From assembly GCA_002104895.1 (NCBI GenBank), contig MCFG01000380.1, positions 17,501 through 65,349 of the forward strand: DNA of 47,849 nt, read 5' to 3'. Every line of letters begins with the position of its first letter. The first letter of the stretch is position 1. This document shows positions 1 through 13,225 of this stretch, one piece after another. Both the position numbers and the translations under genes were made by a program. The notes under the pieces are model-generated. The model was not told the origin of the DNA, searched no databases, and saw only the letters and a list, made by a program, of their open reading frames with translations. Origin of the DNA: Anaeromyces robustus (lineage: Eukaryota; Neocallimastigomycota; Neocallimastigomycetes; Neocallimastigales; Neocallimastigaceae).

Positions 1-62
1 ATACTATAATTGTTGGTGACAATATAATTGAAACAGTGATTGCTACAATTGATAAAAATTAA
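1..62 (+). CDS. Possible 3' end of a truncated upstream gene
   Basis: From position 3 one plus-strand frame is open to a TAA at 60-62 and reads TIIVGDNIIETVIATIDKN-stop. The base composition is clearly less AT-rich than the following kilobase, and residues such as G, D, E and V are used as in the coding exons elsewhere in the window. This suggests the last exon of a gene that begins left of the window. I do not recognise the family from 19 residues. It could also be chance, since the sample is short. Confidence 0.35.
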   Translation, partial: TIIVGDNIIETVIATIDKN

Positions 63-257
63 AAGGAAAGGAAAGGAAAGGATAAAAAAAAAGATGTAGA
101 ATACTTATGTTATAAATAAATAATTAATTATATATATAATAAAATAAAAATAAAATAAAATAAAGAAATAAAAGATTAAAAAATAGAATTAACAAAACAT
201 TAAAATAAGAATACTTCTTATCTTAATTTTTTGTTAAGTAAATGAAATAAATAAATA

Positions 258-288
<31 letters not shown>

Positions 289-1057
289 TAATATAAAAAT
301 AAAATTAAAAATAATTAAAAAATTAAATAAAATAAAATAAAAAATAATAAAAAAAAAAATATAACAAATCGAATAATTGTTTATATAATATATAAAATAA
401 AGTAAAAACAAAATAACATATAATTATTATTATTATTAGTTTTTTTTTTTTTATTTTATTTTCTTTTTATTTTTTTTATTTTTTTTTAATTTTTAATTTT
501 TTATTTTTTTAATTTTTTTTTTTTTAATTTTTTTTTTATAGTTTATTTAATTATAAAAATCATTTTATTTATACGATTTATATTTTTAGTTAGTTAATTA
601 TTATTATTATTATTATCATTATCATTTATTTATTTATTTATTTATTTATTTTTTTTATCTAATTGCTTAATATGTTTATATATGTATGCTTAAAAATATA
701 CATAAATATATATATATATTTTATTTTATTTATATAATTTCAAAAATAAGTATATTAGTAGTAATTTTTTTTTTCTTTTTTTTTTTATACTTTTATACAT
801 TATTATTTTTATTGTTATTTTTTCTTTATTTAATTATTATTTATTTATTTATTTATTTATTTTTCTTTTTTTAATTTTTATTCTATTAAATCTATTTTTA
901 AATTATTATTTATTCTTTAATTTAATATATTTTTAATTATATTATTATTATTAAAAAAAATTTTTTTTTTTTGATATACTTTTTTTATATATATATATAA
1001 ATAATTAAATATTTTTATCTATATATAATTCTTTTTTCTTTATTTTTTTTTATTTAA
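63..1057. other. AT-only intergenic region
   Basis: Almost pure A+T with poly-T runs, AAAAT and TTTA tracts. The open frames here encode only Phe/Leu/Ile/Tyr-rich low-complexity peptides and have no splice-compatible continuation. I see no gene or structured RNA. It separates the 3' ends of the partial gene on the left and the convergent SAPS gene on the right, so it should hold two poly(A) regions. Confidence 0.7.
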
Positions 1058-1772
1058 TTATACATTATTACTATCCAATGAATTTAAAGCTTCTCTTAAA
1101 TCATTAGTTTCAAATGTATCTTTTAATTGAGGGAATATCTAATATTTTTTTTTTTTTAAAAAAAAAATTAATAATAATAATAAATATTAAAATAATAATA
1201 TTATTACAATATTTAATTTTATATAATAATTACCATATCTGTATTATCCTTTATTTCTACAGCAGATAAATTATCAAAATTATATTTTGAATCTGGTACA
1301 TCAAGATTCTTAATAATAATAATAATAATAACAGTAATAAAAAATATAAATTATAATAACAATAATAAAACAAAAAATATTAATATATATATAAAAGTTA
1401 TATTTTTTTTTTTTAAAAAAAAACTATATATTATTAATATTTATTTACATTAGCAGATATCTTATTTAAATTGTCATCATTTTCAGTATTATCTTCAATT
1501 GTTCTATTTTTAATAATTATAATAATAATATATAATATTAATAATAATAATAAATATAATATATATATAATTAATAATAAATATAATATATATAATTAAT
1601 AATAAATATATATATATATTTAATATAATATATATAAAATAATACCTTAACCATTCTAATTCTTCATCTGTATCAGAATCATCTGAGTTATCTTCTACTA
1701 AGAATTTTCCTGGTAAATTATGAACAACTTGTTGACAAATATATCTTGCAAACTATATTATAACAAAAATTT

Positions 1773-1817
<45 letters not shown>

Positions 1818-3161
1818 TATATTTAGTATATAAATACTTTAAAAAAATTTTTTTTTTTTTTTTTTTGACTTTTAAATATAATATATTTTATAATAAATAT
1901 AATATATAAAAAAAAATTTTTTTTTTTTTTTATTATTTTATTTTACCTGATCACTTTTAATATTATTCATTACAGAAACATTACCAAATCCTTCAAGATC
2001 ATCATCTTCTTCATCACTATTACTATCTTTTTCATATTTTTTATTAATTTTATTAAGACTACTTTTATTACTTCCATTTCCACTTCCATTTTTATTATCA
2101 TTTTTATTTTCATTTCCAATTAAATTTACACCAGAATTACTACCAACAGGTGAAATGTTATTATAACTACTTATACTATGTAAATTATTATTACTACTGT
2201 AATTTAAACTAGAATTACTACCACCAATACCATTCATACTAGACCAAGATTTACTTATGGAATTATGAGAACTTGATAAATATTCGGATGATGATATGGG
2301 AATTTGACTAACACCAGTACTCGTACTTGGAATTATCGGAATTTTTTCTGTACTTAATATACTGGAATCTTTAGATAATATTGAATCATTTCCTAATGAT
2401 TCTTTGGAACCCAATGATTCAGATAAAGAAGAATCACTCATATCTAATCCATCAACATCACTTAAAACATTACCTATATTATCAACATCACCTGAAACTT
2501 CAAATGGATTTGGTCTAAATAGCATGGATGCATTATTTGGTCTTTCACCACCAAGGGGTTGGCAATCTTGAAATTTAGTTTCTGGTAAAATTTTTGAAGC
2601 ATATTCAATCCAACCTTCAGATTTTAAAGTTTCTATGATACAAAATTAAAAATATACAATTTATTAATAATTATTTTTATTAATTATATAAAATAAAATA
2701 AAATAAAATAAAATAAAATAAAATAAAATAAAATAAAATAAAATAAAATAAAATAAAAATGATTTTGTTAATAATTAATAATAATAATAATAATATATAT
2801 AAATGTATATATCATACTTCCTAACGATTTATTTAATGCAGATCCACATGTATCAATTAATTTACAAATTTCATCAGATATATGTGTTATATAACCCATA
2901 TAACCTAATCTTACACCACGTGGCTGTTCACTATTATATATATGTTCAATTTATTAATAAAAAAAAAAAAAAAAAAAAAAAAACAATTTTTTAATTTATT
3001 TAATTAAAAAAATTTTACTAAATTAATAATATAAACAAAAAAAGAAAAAAAAATATGAATAATTACACTTCAAAATCATTTAACCTTTGGGCTTTTACAA
3101 TTTTTTTTGTTAATTCACCTTCTTTTAATATCTATTAATAAATTAATTAATTAATTAATTA

Positions 3162-3194
<33 letters not shown>

Positions 3195-3613
3195 TAAAGT
3201 ATTTAGAATTATTATATACTTTATATTAAAAAGAATTTAATTTATTTAAGCATATATTTATTAAATTATTTAAGAAATGATATTTACCGATATAGTTAAT
3301 TTATAAGAACATTTTCTAACCATACTCATTTTTTGTTGAGACAATTTTAAACATTTTTCATCTTCATCTTCTGGTATATTTGGATTACCATTGTTAAAAT
3401 ATGAAAGAGGTATAGATATATCATTAACATTTTCAAAAAAAGAATAAGGATTTTCTAATGAATAAATATAAGTATTAAAAATTTTTGCAATCATATCAAA
3501 AACAACGGAATGAAGGAAGTTATTCCATGGGAAATCAAAAAATAATTTCTATATGAAAATTTTATATAATAATAGATTAAATAGATTAAATTAAAGTAAT
3601 TAGTATTTTAACT

Positions 3614-3674
<61 letters not shown>

Positions 3675-6079
3675 TTTATTATATTTTATTATAATCATTT
3701 TTATTTTAATTTATATTTACCAAACATATAGGTAGAATATTAAGTTCAGTAAATGCATCACCAATTTCAACTAATTCATCTACAATAGTTCTAATTGGTT
3801 CATCGTCTTGATTATTTTCATTATCATTATCCTTTTGATCTGAATCGTCTTTTTGTGGCTCATGTGAATTAACAACTTCACCAAATAATGGACTACTCGT
3901 AAATAAATATTGAAGGTGCATTATTTCAGCAAAAAGTTCACAAATTCTTAATCTTTCTGAACCTAATGGTACTTGTTTACCAAGAGTTGTATCAACAGGT
4001 CCAGTCTATAGTTTTTTTTTTTTTTTTTTTTTTTATTTTATTTTATATACATTATTATTAATTTATATTTAATAAATAAAAAATATTTTATATATTACTA
4101 TGAATACTTAAATTTTATTTTGATAATTATATAATATATATAAATAAATATTGTTTTATATAATACGTACAATACTTTTTGGATGACTTAATAAATATTT
4201 AAAATCTGAAAGATGACTATTTATAATATGTAATATAGTATTTATACTTATAGCTAACATATAAATTTGTTCAGCTGATGGTTTTGCAACTTCTTCCATT
4301 TGTGGTGTTAATGAATTACCATTTTTTGTGTTATTTGAACTTGAATTATTATTTTCTTGATTAAGCTTATATTGATGGTATTGATATTCAATCTGTTCTA
4401 TATCACTATTTATGGTAAATAATTATCATAAAATTCAATAAATATTATTATTATATTTTTATTAAAAAAAGAATTGTAGGATCAATCTTAATATATAATA
4501 AAGCAGCAGAAATAATTCAAGTTTTATTTATTTTTTTACCTGCAATATTTCCTTATTAATTCAATTATAATGTTAATACCATTAATTAATGAACTTGTTG
4601 AATAAGGAGCATCATTATCAAACATAAATTCTATTAATTTTGTAAATATTTCTTCACTTCATTTTTTTTTTTTTTTTTATTTTTATTTTTTTTTTTTTGA
4701 CAAAAATGTAAAATAAATATATTAATATAAAATTTTTATTAATAAGAATATATATTAAACCTTATAATTTTAATAATTTTATTGTAAATATTAATAATAA
4801 TATTAAAAATAAAATAAAATAGAATAAAATAATAATAAAAATAAAATAAAAATAAAATAAAATAAAAAAAAAAAAAATACTCTTTAATTTCGTCAAACAA
4901 TGAGATTTTATTTATTTTTTTTGATTGAGCAAAACTTAATAAAGATTCATCATCTCCTGAATTCATTATAGAGTCTGCCATTGCAACCATAACTACCTGA
5001 TTATAATTTAAGGCATTGATTTCTAATAAAATTTGGATAATTAATGAATGTTGCTTTATTAATATATTATCATAAAAAAAATATAAAATTTATTAGAATA
5101 TATAAATATCATCATAATTGGTTATACATATATTATATTGATTGATTCAATTATAAAAAAAAGTATATATATATATATATAATTATTATTATAAAAAAAT
5201 ATTAATAAAACAATATTAGATAAAATAAATCTAAATATAATTTAGTAAATAATATAAATTTAAATATTAAAATATACCTCCGGGTCATTATATGGGTTTA
5301 ATCTATCAATTAATTGAGATATAACATGTTCATCTCTTAACCACTATAATAAAAATTATTAAATATGCTTTTATTAAAAATAATATTAAAAAAAAAATTT
5401 GATAATAAAAGATAATCTTACTTCAATAATTTGATAAGTATTATCCATATCTTCAATAAGCATTAACTTTAATAACAAATCTGATATTGATGAATTTTCA
5501 ATATGTTTTAATATATTACTAATTGAATTTTCTTTCGATTTAATAAAATTAATCATCTGTGTGATTTATAATGAATTATAATTTATAATAATTTATAAAA
5601 TTAATAGATCAACAATTAATAAACGAACAATCAAACAATTAAATAAATATATAAATATCATTAATAATTTTTTCAAACTAAAAGAAAATTACCACTTGTG
5701 GCTTAGCTTGCATTAATACAATACATATTCTACTAAAACAATTAGCACGATAGGGAACAAGAGGTTCATCAGTTTCAATAAATGACCAAAAACGGTCAAG
5801 AATTTCTAGATGATTAGATAATCCATCTAAAATTGGCCATAATTCACAACATATAATTTCAGAACATATAAGAGAATATCTAATTAAAATTAAAATAAAT
5901 TAATATTAAAAGAAAACAAAAATTGACAATTAATTATTAAAATTATATTATAAAATTAAATGTCTAAAATTATATATATACATTTATATTCTTGTAAGTT
6001 ATATCACTTTATTTTATTTTACTATTTAGTACGTATAACTTATATTTTATATTTTTATTTCTATATTGTTTTACTAATT

Positions 6080-6110
<31 letters not shown>

Positions 6111-6603
6111 TTATTTATTTATTTATTTAATTCCAACATATTAAATATAGAAATAAAAATTGTAATAGCTTTAATATAATAATATATATTACTTGAATTG
6201 TTTTGCTTCATCATAATTATCATCACCAAATGCTAATAATTCAATCATTCTTGAAAGATTTTCTGGCTGTGCCAAACTATTTTGATATTTAAAAAAAAAA
6301 TTAAGAATAATAATTTTATATAATATATACCCTTTTAAAAAATTACTTGTTATAATAAATATATCAAATCATTTAATATATGTTTTAACTATTATTAATA
6401 TAATATATATTAATATTATTATTGTAAGTAGTAATAATATTTATATTATGTAAAAAAGGATACTATTCAATTAATTTTGTATGATGACCTTTACATTCAG
6501 GTATAAGATCATCTTCATCTAGAAGCATTTCTAAAGTAAGATCAGGTTTCTCTAATACACCATCAATGGTGGATTGAGATTGATATCCAAAACCCCAAAA
6601 CAT
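1058..6603 (-). CDS. SAPS-domain protein, PP6/Sit4 phosphatase regulatory subunit
   Basis: Regulatory subunit of the Sit4/PP6-type serine/threonine phosphatase (yeast SAP, human PPP6R family). Exons, in translation order: 6603-6464, 6276-6193, 5879-5693, 5556-5422, 5343-5278, 5053-4881, 4656-4540, 4405-4171, 4005-3721, 3548-3288, 3131-3069, 2923-2818, 2632-1947, 1752-1646, 1503-1449, 1308-1234, 1138-1058; 2856 nt, 951 residues. The N-terminus MFWGFGYQSQSTIDGVLEK and the following LDEDDLIPECK are the family hallmark. Later segments fit SAPS in order: LLLKLMLIED, WLRDEHVISQLIDRLNP, IIELIRKYC, FPWNNFLH and GYMGYITHISDEI. Exon 13 encodes a Ser/Asn-rich, probably disordered insert, and the C-terminus is acidic. 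Start chosen because MFW is the usual family start. The family is clear; small junction errors are possible at exons 7 and 12, where two acceptors compete. Confidence 0.9.
2690..2759. repeat. (AAAAT)n pentanucleotide microsatellite
   Basis: About 13 near-perfect copies of a 5-bp unit lying inside SAPS intron 12 (2633-2817). It fills over a third of the intron. Confidence 0.9.
3617..3671. repeat. (AAT)n-(ATT)n inverted trinucleotide repeat
   Basis: A run of AAT units passes directly into a run of ATT units, making a near-perfect palindrome of about 55 bp inside SAPS intron 9 (3549-3720). On a transcript of either strand it could fold into one long A-U hairpin with a minimal loop. Confidence 0.85.
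6073..6130. repeat. (ATCT)n / (ATTT)n tetranucleotide tract
   Basis: Interleaved ATCT and ATTT units inside SAPS intron 2 (5880-6192). It looks like a TTTA array in which some units carry a T-to-C change. Confidence 0.8.
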
Positions 6604-8467
6604 TATTAAATTTATTTAGAAAGACTAAAGAAAATTTTTTTTATTTCTATTATTATTATTATTATTATTCTCTTAATATAAAAATTAAAAAAATTGGATT
6701 TGTGTTTCTGTCAAATAATGAATTTTTTATATAATAAAATTTTAATGAAAAACTTTTATTTATATTGAATAGAATTTGTTAATGGAATTTAATATTGGCA
6801 AATTGTTATTTTAATTATCCAATATATATATATATAAATGTTTTCAATGTCTAATATATATACACTTATTTGGTATTCTATTTATTTATTTTTATTTTTA
6901 TTTTTAATGTTTTATTTTTGTTTTTATTTTTTCTTTTTTACTAATTATTATAATAATATAATTATTATTAGTATTATTATTGGGATTTATTTTTTATTTT
7001 TTATCTCTCTTTTTTTCTTTATTATATTTTTTGTGTGTAATGAATTTAAAATTTTAAAGTATTATAAATGAATTTCTTTTCATGTTTGATAAAACATTCT
7101 TAGCTTTATATAAAATTTTGTGTTTTGTTTTTCGATTATTTTTTGTTAAGTTCTTATTCTTTTCATTTATATGTTTATTATTTTTATCTTTCTTTTGATT
7201 TTATTTTGTTTTATTTTTTGTGCTTGTACTTGTTTATTATTATAATTAAAATTATAATTATTTCTATTTTATATTATTATATTTTTCTTACTATCCTATT
7301 AATTATACAAAATAAATAATAAAATTTTTATAAAATTTATTGAAATAATATTGTTAGTTTTAAATATTTATAAGAATAATTATACAAATAATAAGTAAAT
7401 AAATAAAAAAAAATACATAGTATTTTAATAACATGTATATTATATTATATGTATTAAAATATATTTATAAATATTTTTAAATTTATTTATTTAAATTTCC
7501 ACATTTGAAATGTATATTCAATTTTATAAACAAAAAGATATATTTTACGTAATATATAATATGTATTTCTTCTTCCTGTTCTTATTTTTATTATTATTAT
7601 TATTCTTATTATTATTATTCTTATTATTATTCTTGCTATTATTATATTTTTTGGGTGTATAATTTAATATTGTTTTCTTCTCTATAGGTATTAATATATT
7701 TGTAGAATAAGATTTCTTTATTATTATTTTTGAAATAACATACTTTAATAATTGAGTTTAATCTTACTTAAAATTAATTTTCATTATTTCGTTTTTATAT
7801 TTGTATTTTTATATTTTTATATTTTTATCATAATCTCATATTATTTATTATATAATTTTTTGATTACTACAGTGTTGTTATAATACTATTAAATTATAAT
7901 AATATTATTGTAAAGTGAATGATTTCATATAATAATTATCATTAAATTTCTTGTATAAGTTCCATTTTTAAAATATATACATTAACTATCAAGGAAAAAA
8001 TTTTTTTATTGTATAATGTATATTACTTTATATTACTAATAAGACATAAATATATTTTTAAAATAAATCCAAATAAGAGGTAATCTTCCTTAAAGAAAAA
8101 AGTAAAAAAAAATATATATATATATTAATAAAATAAAATTTATAAAAAATTGTATTTAATTTTATTAAATATAAAAAATTTAAAAAAATTTTATTATATA
8201 TATTATTATTTGAATGTATAAATAAATAATTATAATTTTGTTAATAATATATAAACAAATAAATAATAATAAATAAATTAATTTATTTTAATATAAATTT
8301 TGGGTAAAAAAGTTAAATTTTATTTCTTCCGTCTTTATAAATAATAAGTTTATAATATGTATTTTAAAGTATAAGAAGTATTGACTAAGATTAAAAAACA
8401 CATTTAATAGATATAGTATTTATAATCAATTTTTAAATCAAAATTTAGATAATTTTTATAAATAAAA
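6604..8467. other. Divergent intergenic region between SAPS and UVSSA genes
   Basis: 1.86 kb between two start codons pointing away from each other, so both promoters should lie here. The sequence is AT-only with T-rich blocks near 6870-7290 and 7570-7640. Two plus-strand open frames (6838-7071 and 7125-7319) encode only Phe/Leu/Ile/Tyr stretches and are not credible genes. No TATA or other element stands out above the background. Confidence 0.6.
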
Positions 8468-8806
8468 ATGTCACTAAATGAGAAAAAAAAAAAGAGAGAT
8501 CCAGTTAGTTTATTAAAAGATATAACTTTAACTGATAAAGAACGTCTAAAAATATTAGTTGTTGATATAACTTCAAAGGGTGAAATTGATCTAGATATTG
8601 AATATTTAAAAGTGAATATATAAGCTTACTATTATCTTATCATTATTTATTGTTATTGTCGTCCATACATAAAAATAACAAAAAATAATTGTTAAGAGAA
8701 ACAAATAAAACAAAAAATATAATTATTTATATGAATTTTAATTATTTTTAACCTTTATTATAAAAAAAAAAATAAAAAATAAACCACAAACAAACAAAAA
8801 AATAAA

Positions 8807-8847
<41 letters not shown>

Positions 8848-9248
8848 AATTACAAAAAAATTCTTTTACATTTTTTTTACATGTTTAATTTCTTGTTCCT
8901 TCTATTATGATAATATATTTAATAATTTATTTTTATTTAAGAATCAAATAAATTGATATTAATAAAAAAATTATTAATATTGAAATTTTATTGTAAATGT
9001 TATATTTGTTTTATTAGGCTATTAAGTATCTGTGCAAAAAATCCGATGAAAATGTCATGCTAACTTATGATTATATATGGAATCAATTAAAAAAAAAACA
9101 TTCACAAGTATTATCCATAATTTATAATAACATAATAATGAATATTTTATTTAATATATTTAATTATTGGATTTTAATTTCATGTTTAATTTTCTATAAT
9201 TACAATATATTATTATTTATTGTTATTATATTTGTTATTGTTATATAT

Positions 9249-9283
<35 letters not shown>

Positions 9284-9395
9284 TTTTTTTTTTTATTTAT
9301 TTATTTATTTATTTATTTATATATTTATATATTTATTTATTTATTTAGTATTATTATTAATTATTAATTAATAAAAAACTTATTTACTTACTTAC

Positions 9396-9450
<55 letters not shown>

Positions 9451-10783
9451 TTATTTATTATTTATTTATTCTTTATTTATCTATTTATTTATTAAAAATA
9501 TGAAATTATGAAATTTATATCCAAGATAAGATATTCCTGTGTACAATTGATTGATTATTTATTTCAAAGAGCTGTAATATTTAGAAAAAAAATTGTAGAA
9601 AATCTTCCAGAAATGCTTGACTTAACAAGTTATTTATTTTTATTACTATTTATTATATTTTTCTTATAAATATTGTTTTTTTTTTTAAAAAAATTGTTTT
9701 ATATTTTAATATATATAATCTAATGCTATATATACCAATATATATATGTATATAATAAATGTATAAATTACTATATAAAATTTTTATTTCTATTCAACCA
9801 GTTTGTTGTGACAAATTACCATTACCAAAAAATTGGGCATCTAAACTAAAAATATTGACTTTTAAAACTATGACAGAATGGGACAAAAATTATGGCAATA
9901 AAAATAAACAAGTATTAATATATATATTAATTAAAGGACTAATATAATTTTATTTTAATTTTATCTTATAAAATTAAAATATGTATCCTTATATATTATA
10001 AATAATAAAACTAAATTTAGATAAAAATTGGTTTTGATTACATGAAAAATAATCAGAAAGCAACTATTGAAAGAGAAATTGAAATTCAAGTATTTAATAC
10101 ATATATATATAAGTTTATTTCTTTTCATTTATTTATATATTTATTTATTTCTTCTATTTATTTAATTATTTATTTGTTATATTTTAAATAAATAAACAGC
10201 GACAAAACGAAGAAAAATTTCAAAAATTATTAGATATTATTGAAGAAAAAAGAGAAATAATTAACGATACAATAAATGTTATGGTATAATAAAAATAAAT
10301 TCAATTATATATTCAATTATACATACCTATATTGTAGATGTAATAAATTAAAATTATTATTATAAAAGGATTCTTGCTTTCATATATTAATACCAGATAT
10401 TCCTATAAATATACCGTTGAATCAAAAAGATTTATCAGAAAAATTAAAAAGTGTATATATAATAAATAATAACAATACTATTATTATATAATAAGATTAT
10501 TTTATACTAGTTATTAATTATTTGCAATTAATTATCTATATATAATACTTAATAAATTATAGAATAATGAAAAAGTTGTATATCCAATTGTAATAACACC
10601 AGACCAAGATGATTTATTAAGAAAATTAAATATAAAAGAAACCTCTGAAAATACTATAATATTTCAAAAACTTCGTGAATATTATAACCAAATTAAAACA
10701 GAACGACTTAAAGAAATCGGAAATTGGATTTTAAAATTAAATAATATTGAAACTAATGTATATATAATAATTAAAATTAATAA

Positions 10784-10827
<44 letters not shown>

Positions 10828-11560
10828 ATTGTTATTATTAATATTGTTGTTGTTATTGTTGTTTATTACTATAAATATATATTTATATTTAATCTAATAA
10901 GGATATAAACAAAAAAAACGAAACTCTTTCAAATTTAAATATATGGAAAAAAACTTTGTCAGATATAAAAGATAAATGCGAAAAACTTAATATTATGGAA
11001 TTAAGAACTATCTTAAATGGTATAATTTTTTTGAGTTTTTTTTTATTCAATTTAATTATGTGTTAATATATAAGCATCCATTAACAAAATTTAGTATTAT
11101 ATTATAGAAAAAAAGTCTCAGAATTATCATTCTATTTTTTTTTTTTTTTAATTATTTATTGATTATTAACTATTTATAAATATTTATTAAAATGCAAAAG
11201 ATGAAAAAAATAAGAAAGCAAAAGGCAAAGAAAAAATAGATGATGACGAATTAAATGAAAGATTATTTGGTAGTGAAACCGAAATTGATGATGATAGTGA
11301 AAGTGATGAAATTTTTGAAGAAGTACCATTAGATATAGAAATTAAAAAAACTGAAAAAACTCCAAATAAAAGTAATGCTAATGTTGTTACTACAAATTCA
11401 ACTTATAATAAAATTTTTAATATTGATTATTCTGACTATAAAGATCTTGAAAAAGATCCAACAGTCATGAATCCAAAACAATTAAATATCGAAAATAATT
11501 TAAAAAATGAAGAAAAACAAACTGATGGGTATATATAAATAAATAAAAAAGAACAAAAGT

Positions 11561-11595
<35 letters not shown>

Positions 11596-12225
11596 TGGCA
11601 TTGTTATTAATACTTTGTTTATATTTGTTTTTAAATAGTTATTTATAAAATGATTTTTAAAAAATACTTCTTGTGACTGTATATACTAAAATATTTATAT
11701 AAATATATATTAATATATGATAGATTACATATTCCTGATAATACACCGGATGACTTAAAAGGTAAATAATTATTTAATATAGATTAAAAAATTAATTATT
11801 TTTTAATTCTTTCTTTTCTTCCTTTTTCTTAATGTTATTATTCGTTATCATAAATAGAATTATATAAGACAGCACCAGTTGTTGAATTTAATGACGATTT
11901 ATTATATTGGGGTAGAACTAAAATTCAATTTAATGAATTTAGTGGAATGGGTAAATAAAAATTAAAATCAAACTCGATAAAAAAAATTACATAATAAAAT
12001 TCAATATATTAATTATTAATTATAATATTGAAGAATTAATAACAAAATGTTATTTATAATTTATTTTCAAAAATTATATTAATAAAGAAAGATCTCATAG
12101 ATTTTTTGGTGTTTCTGAAGGTAATAATTATATATCTGATGAAACCTTGGAAAGATTACAAAAAAGAGCTATATATTTTCCAAAAAAAGAGAGAGTTATT
12201 TATCCAGTGAATATCAAAACTTTAA

Positions 12226-12264
<39 letters not shown>

Positions 12265-12848
12265 ATAGTTATTATTATTAGTAGTAGTAGTAATATTATA
12301 TAATAATTTTATAATATTAATTATTAACAAAATTTTATAATATTAATTATTAACAAATTTAGGAATGTAGAGCAAGAATGCCAAATGGATCATTATGTAA
12401 AAGAAGAGATATATATAATTGTCCATATCATGGTAAAATAATACCAAGAGATGACCAAGGAAATCCAATTATTAATGAGAAAGAAGTAACTAATGATTCA
12501 ATAAATAATAAAGAACATAATACTAACAGAGGTATATAATATTTAATAATTTTTAAGATAATTCTTAAAATATATATTTCATATTTTATAATAATATATT
12601 TTTGTTTAATAATTACATTTGTTGATATAGAAACATTTTATACTAAAAGGCGAAAATTAAATAAAGATAATAACCAAACAAAAGCTAAAGCACCACATTT
12701 GATAGATATAAAAAAAATTAACAATACTCCCAAAAATCGTATAATGAATGCACTCCGTAAAAAAGAAAAAAGTAGTAATGTTGATGCCATGCTAAAATAT
12801 GATGCACAAATGAAATATAGAAATAAAAAAGCATTTTTATGGGAATAA
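8468..12848 (+). CDS. UVSSA: UV-stimulated scaffold protein A (UVSSA) homologue
   Basis: Scaffold that acts with stalled RNA polymerase II, CSB and TFIIH in transcription-coupled nucleotide-excision repair. Exons: 8468-8611, 9018-9107, 9526-9628, 9802-9911, 10021-10089, 10200-10283, 10369-10452, 10563-10757, 10902-11019, 11201-11528, 11724-11761, 11858-11950, 12088-12206, 12363-12531, 12631-12848; 653 residues (human about 709). The N-terminal VHS/ENTH-like helical domain includes [20 protein letters not shown] and [11 protein letters not shown], and is followed by GFDYMKNN. The C-terminal DUF2043 region contains [20 protein letters not shown] and a Cys/His cluster, [14 protein letters not shown] then [12 protein letters not shown], which is the most diagnostic part. 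Exon 10 encodes an acidic linker where TFIIH-binding residues would be expected. Every intron donor lacks G at +5. SEM1 follows 377 bp downstream on the same strand. Confidence 0.92.
9246..9495. repeat. (TTTA)n arrays in UVSSA intron 2
   Basis: Two TTTA arrays (about 9246-9347 and 9385-9495), separated by a short AT-rich stretch, fill more than half of the 418-bp intron. A long open frame starting in exon 2 runs into the first array only because TTTA repeats lack stops in that frame. Confidence 0.9.
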
Positions 12849-12911
12849 TCTATTATAAATAATATTTGAGAATTAAAAATATATCAATATATACCCTTAA
12901 TTTAAAGTAGT

Positions 12912-12959
<48 letters not shown>

Positions 12960-13000
12960 TATATTTATTTATTTATTTATATATTTATTTATTTATATAT

Positions 13001-13059
<59 letters not shown>

Positions 13060-13113
13060 TATATTTATTTATATATATTTATTTATATATATTTATTTAT
13101 TTATTTATTTATA
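12912..13113. repeat. (TTTA)n array between UVSSA and SEM1
   Basis: About 200 bp of TTTA units with occasional ATATA interruptions. It fills most of the 377-bp spacer that must hold the UVSSA poly(A) region and the SEM1 promoter; only about 110 bp of non-repeat sequence remains before the SEM1 ATG. Confidence 0.9.
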
Positions 13114-13225
13114 GAATTTAATTAAAAAAGAAATCAAACATATATAACTTTTTTTTTCAAAAATTTATTACCACAAGTAATATTAATAAAAATTATTAAT
13201 AATTTTATTAAATAATAAAAATAAA

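Noticed and set aside
4882-5053. Possible additional intron after LNYNQ in the SAPS gene (GTAGTT)
   Set aside because: The frame stays open through VVMVAMADSIMNSG with coding-like composition and no matching acceptor is needed, so it was kept as one exon.
6838-7319. Two plus-strand open frames encoding hydrophobic peptides
   Set aside because: They consist of Phe/Leu/Ile/Tyr only, as expected from T-rich DNA, and have no splice-compatible neighbours or family features.
9108-9371. Open frame running from UVSSA exon 2 into the TTTA array
   Set aside because: The exon ends at HSQ with donor GTATTA. The rest is repeat-derived Leu/Ile/Tyr/Phe, and the true continuation is exon 3 at 9526.
12912-13113. 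Tandem arrays considered as CRISPR or satellite
   Set aside because: The unit is 4 bp with no spacers; these are simple microsatellites in a eukaryotic genome.
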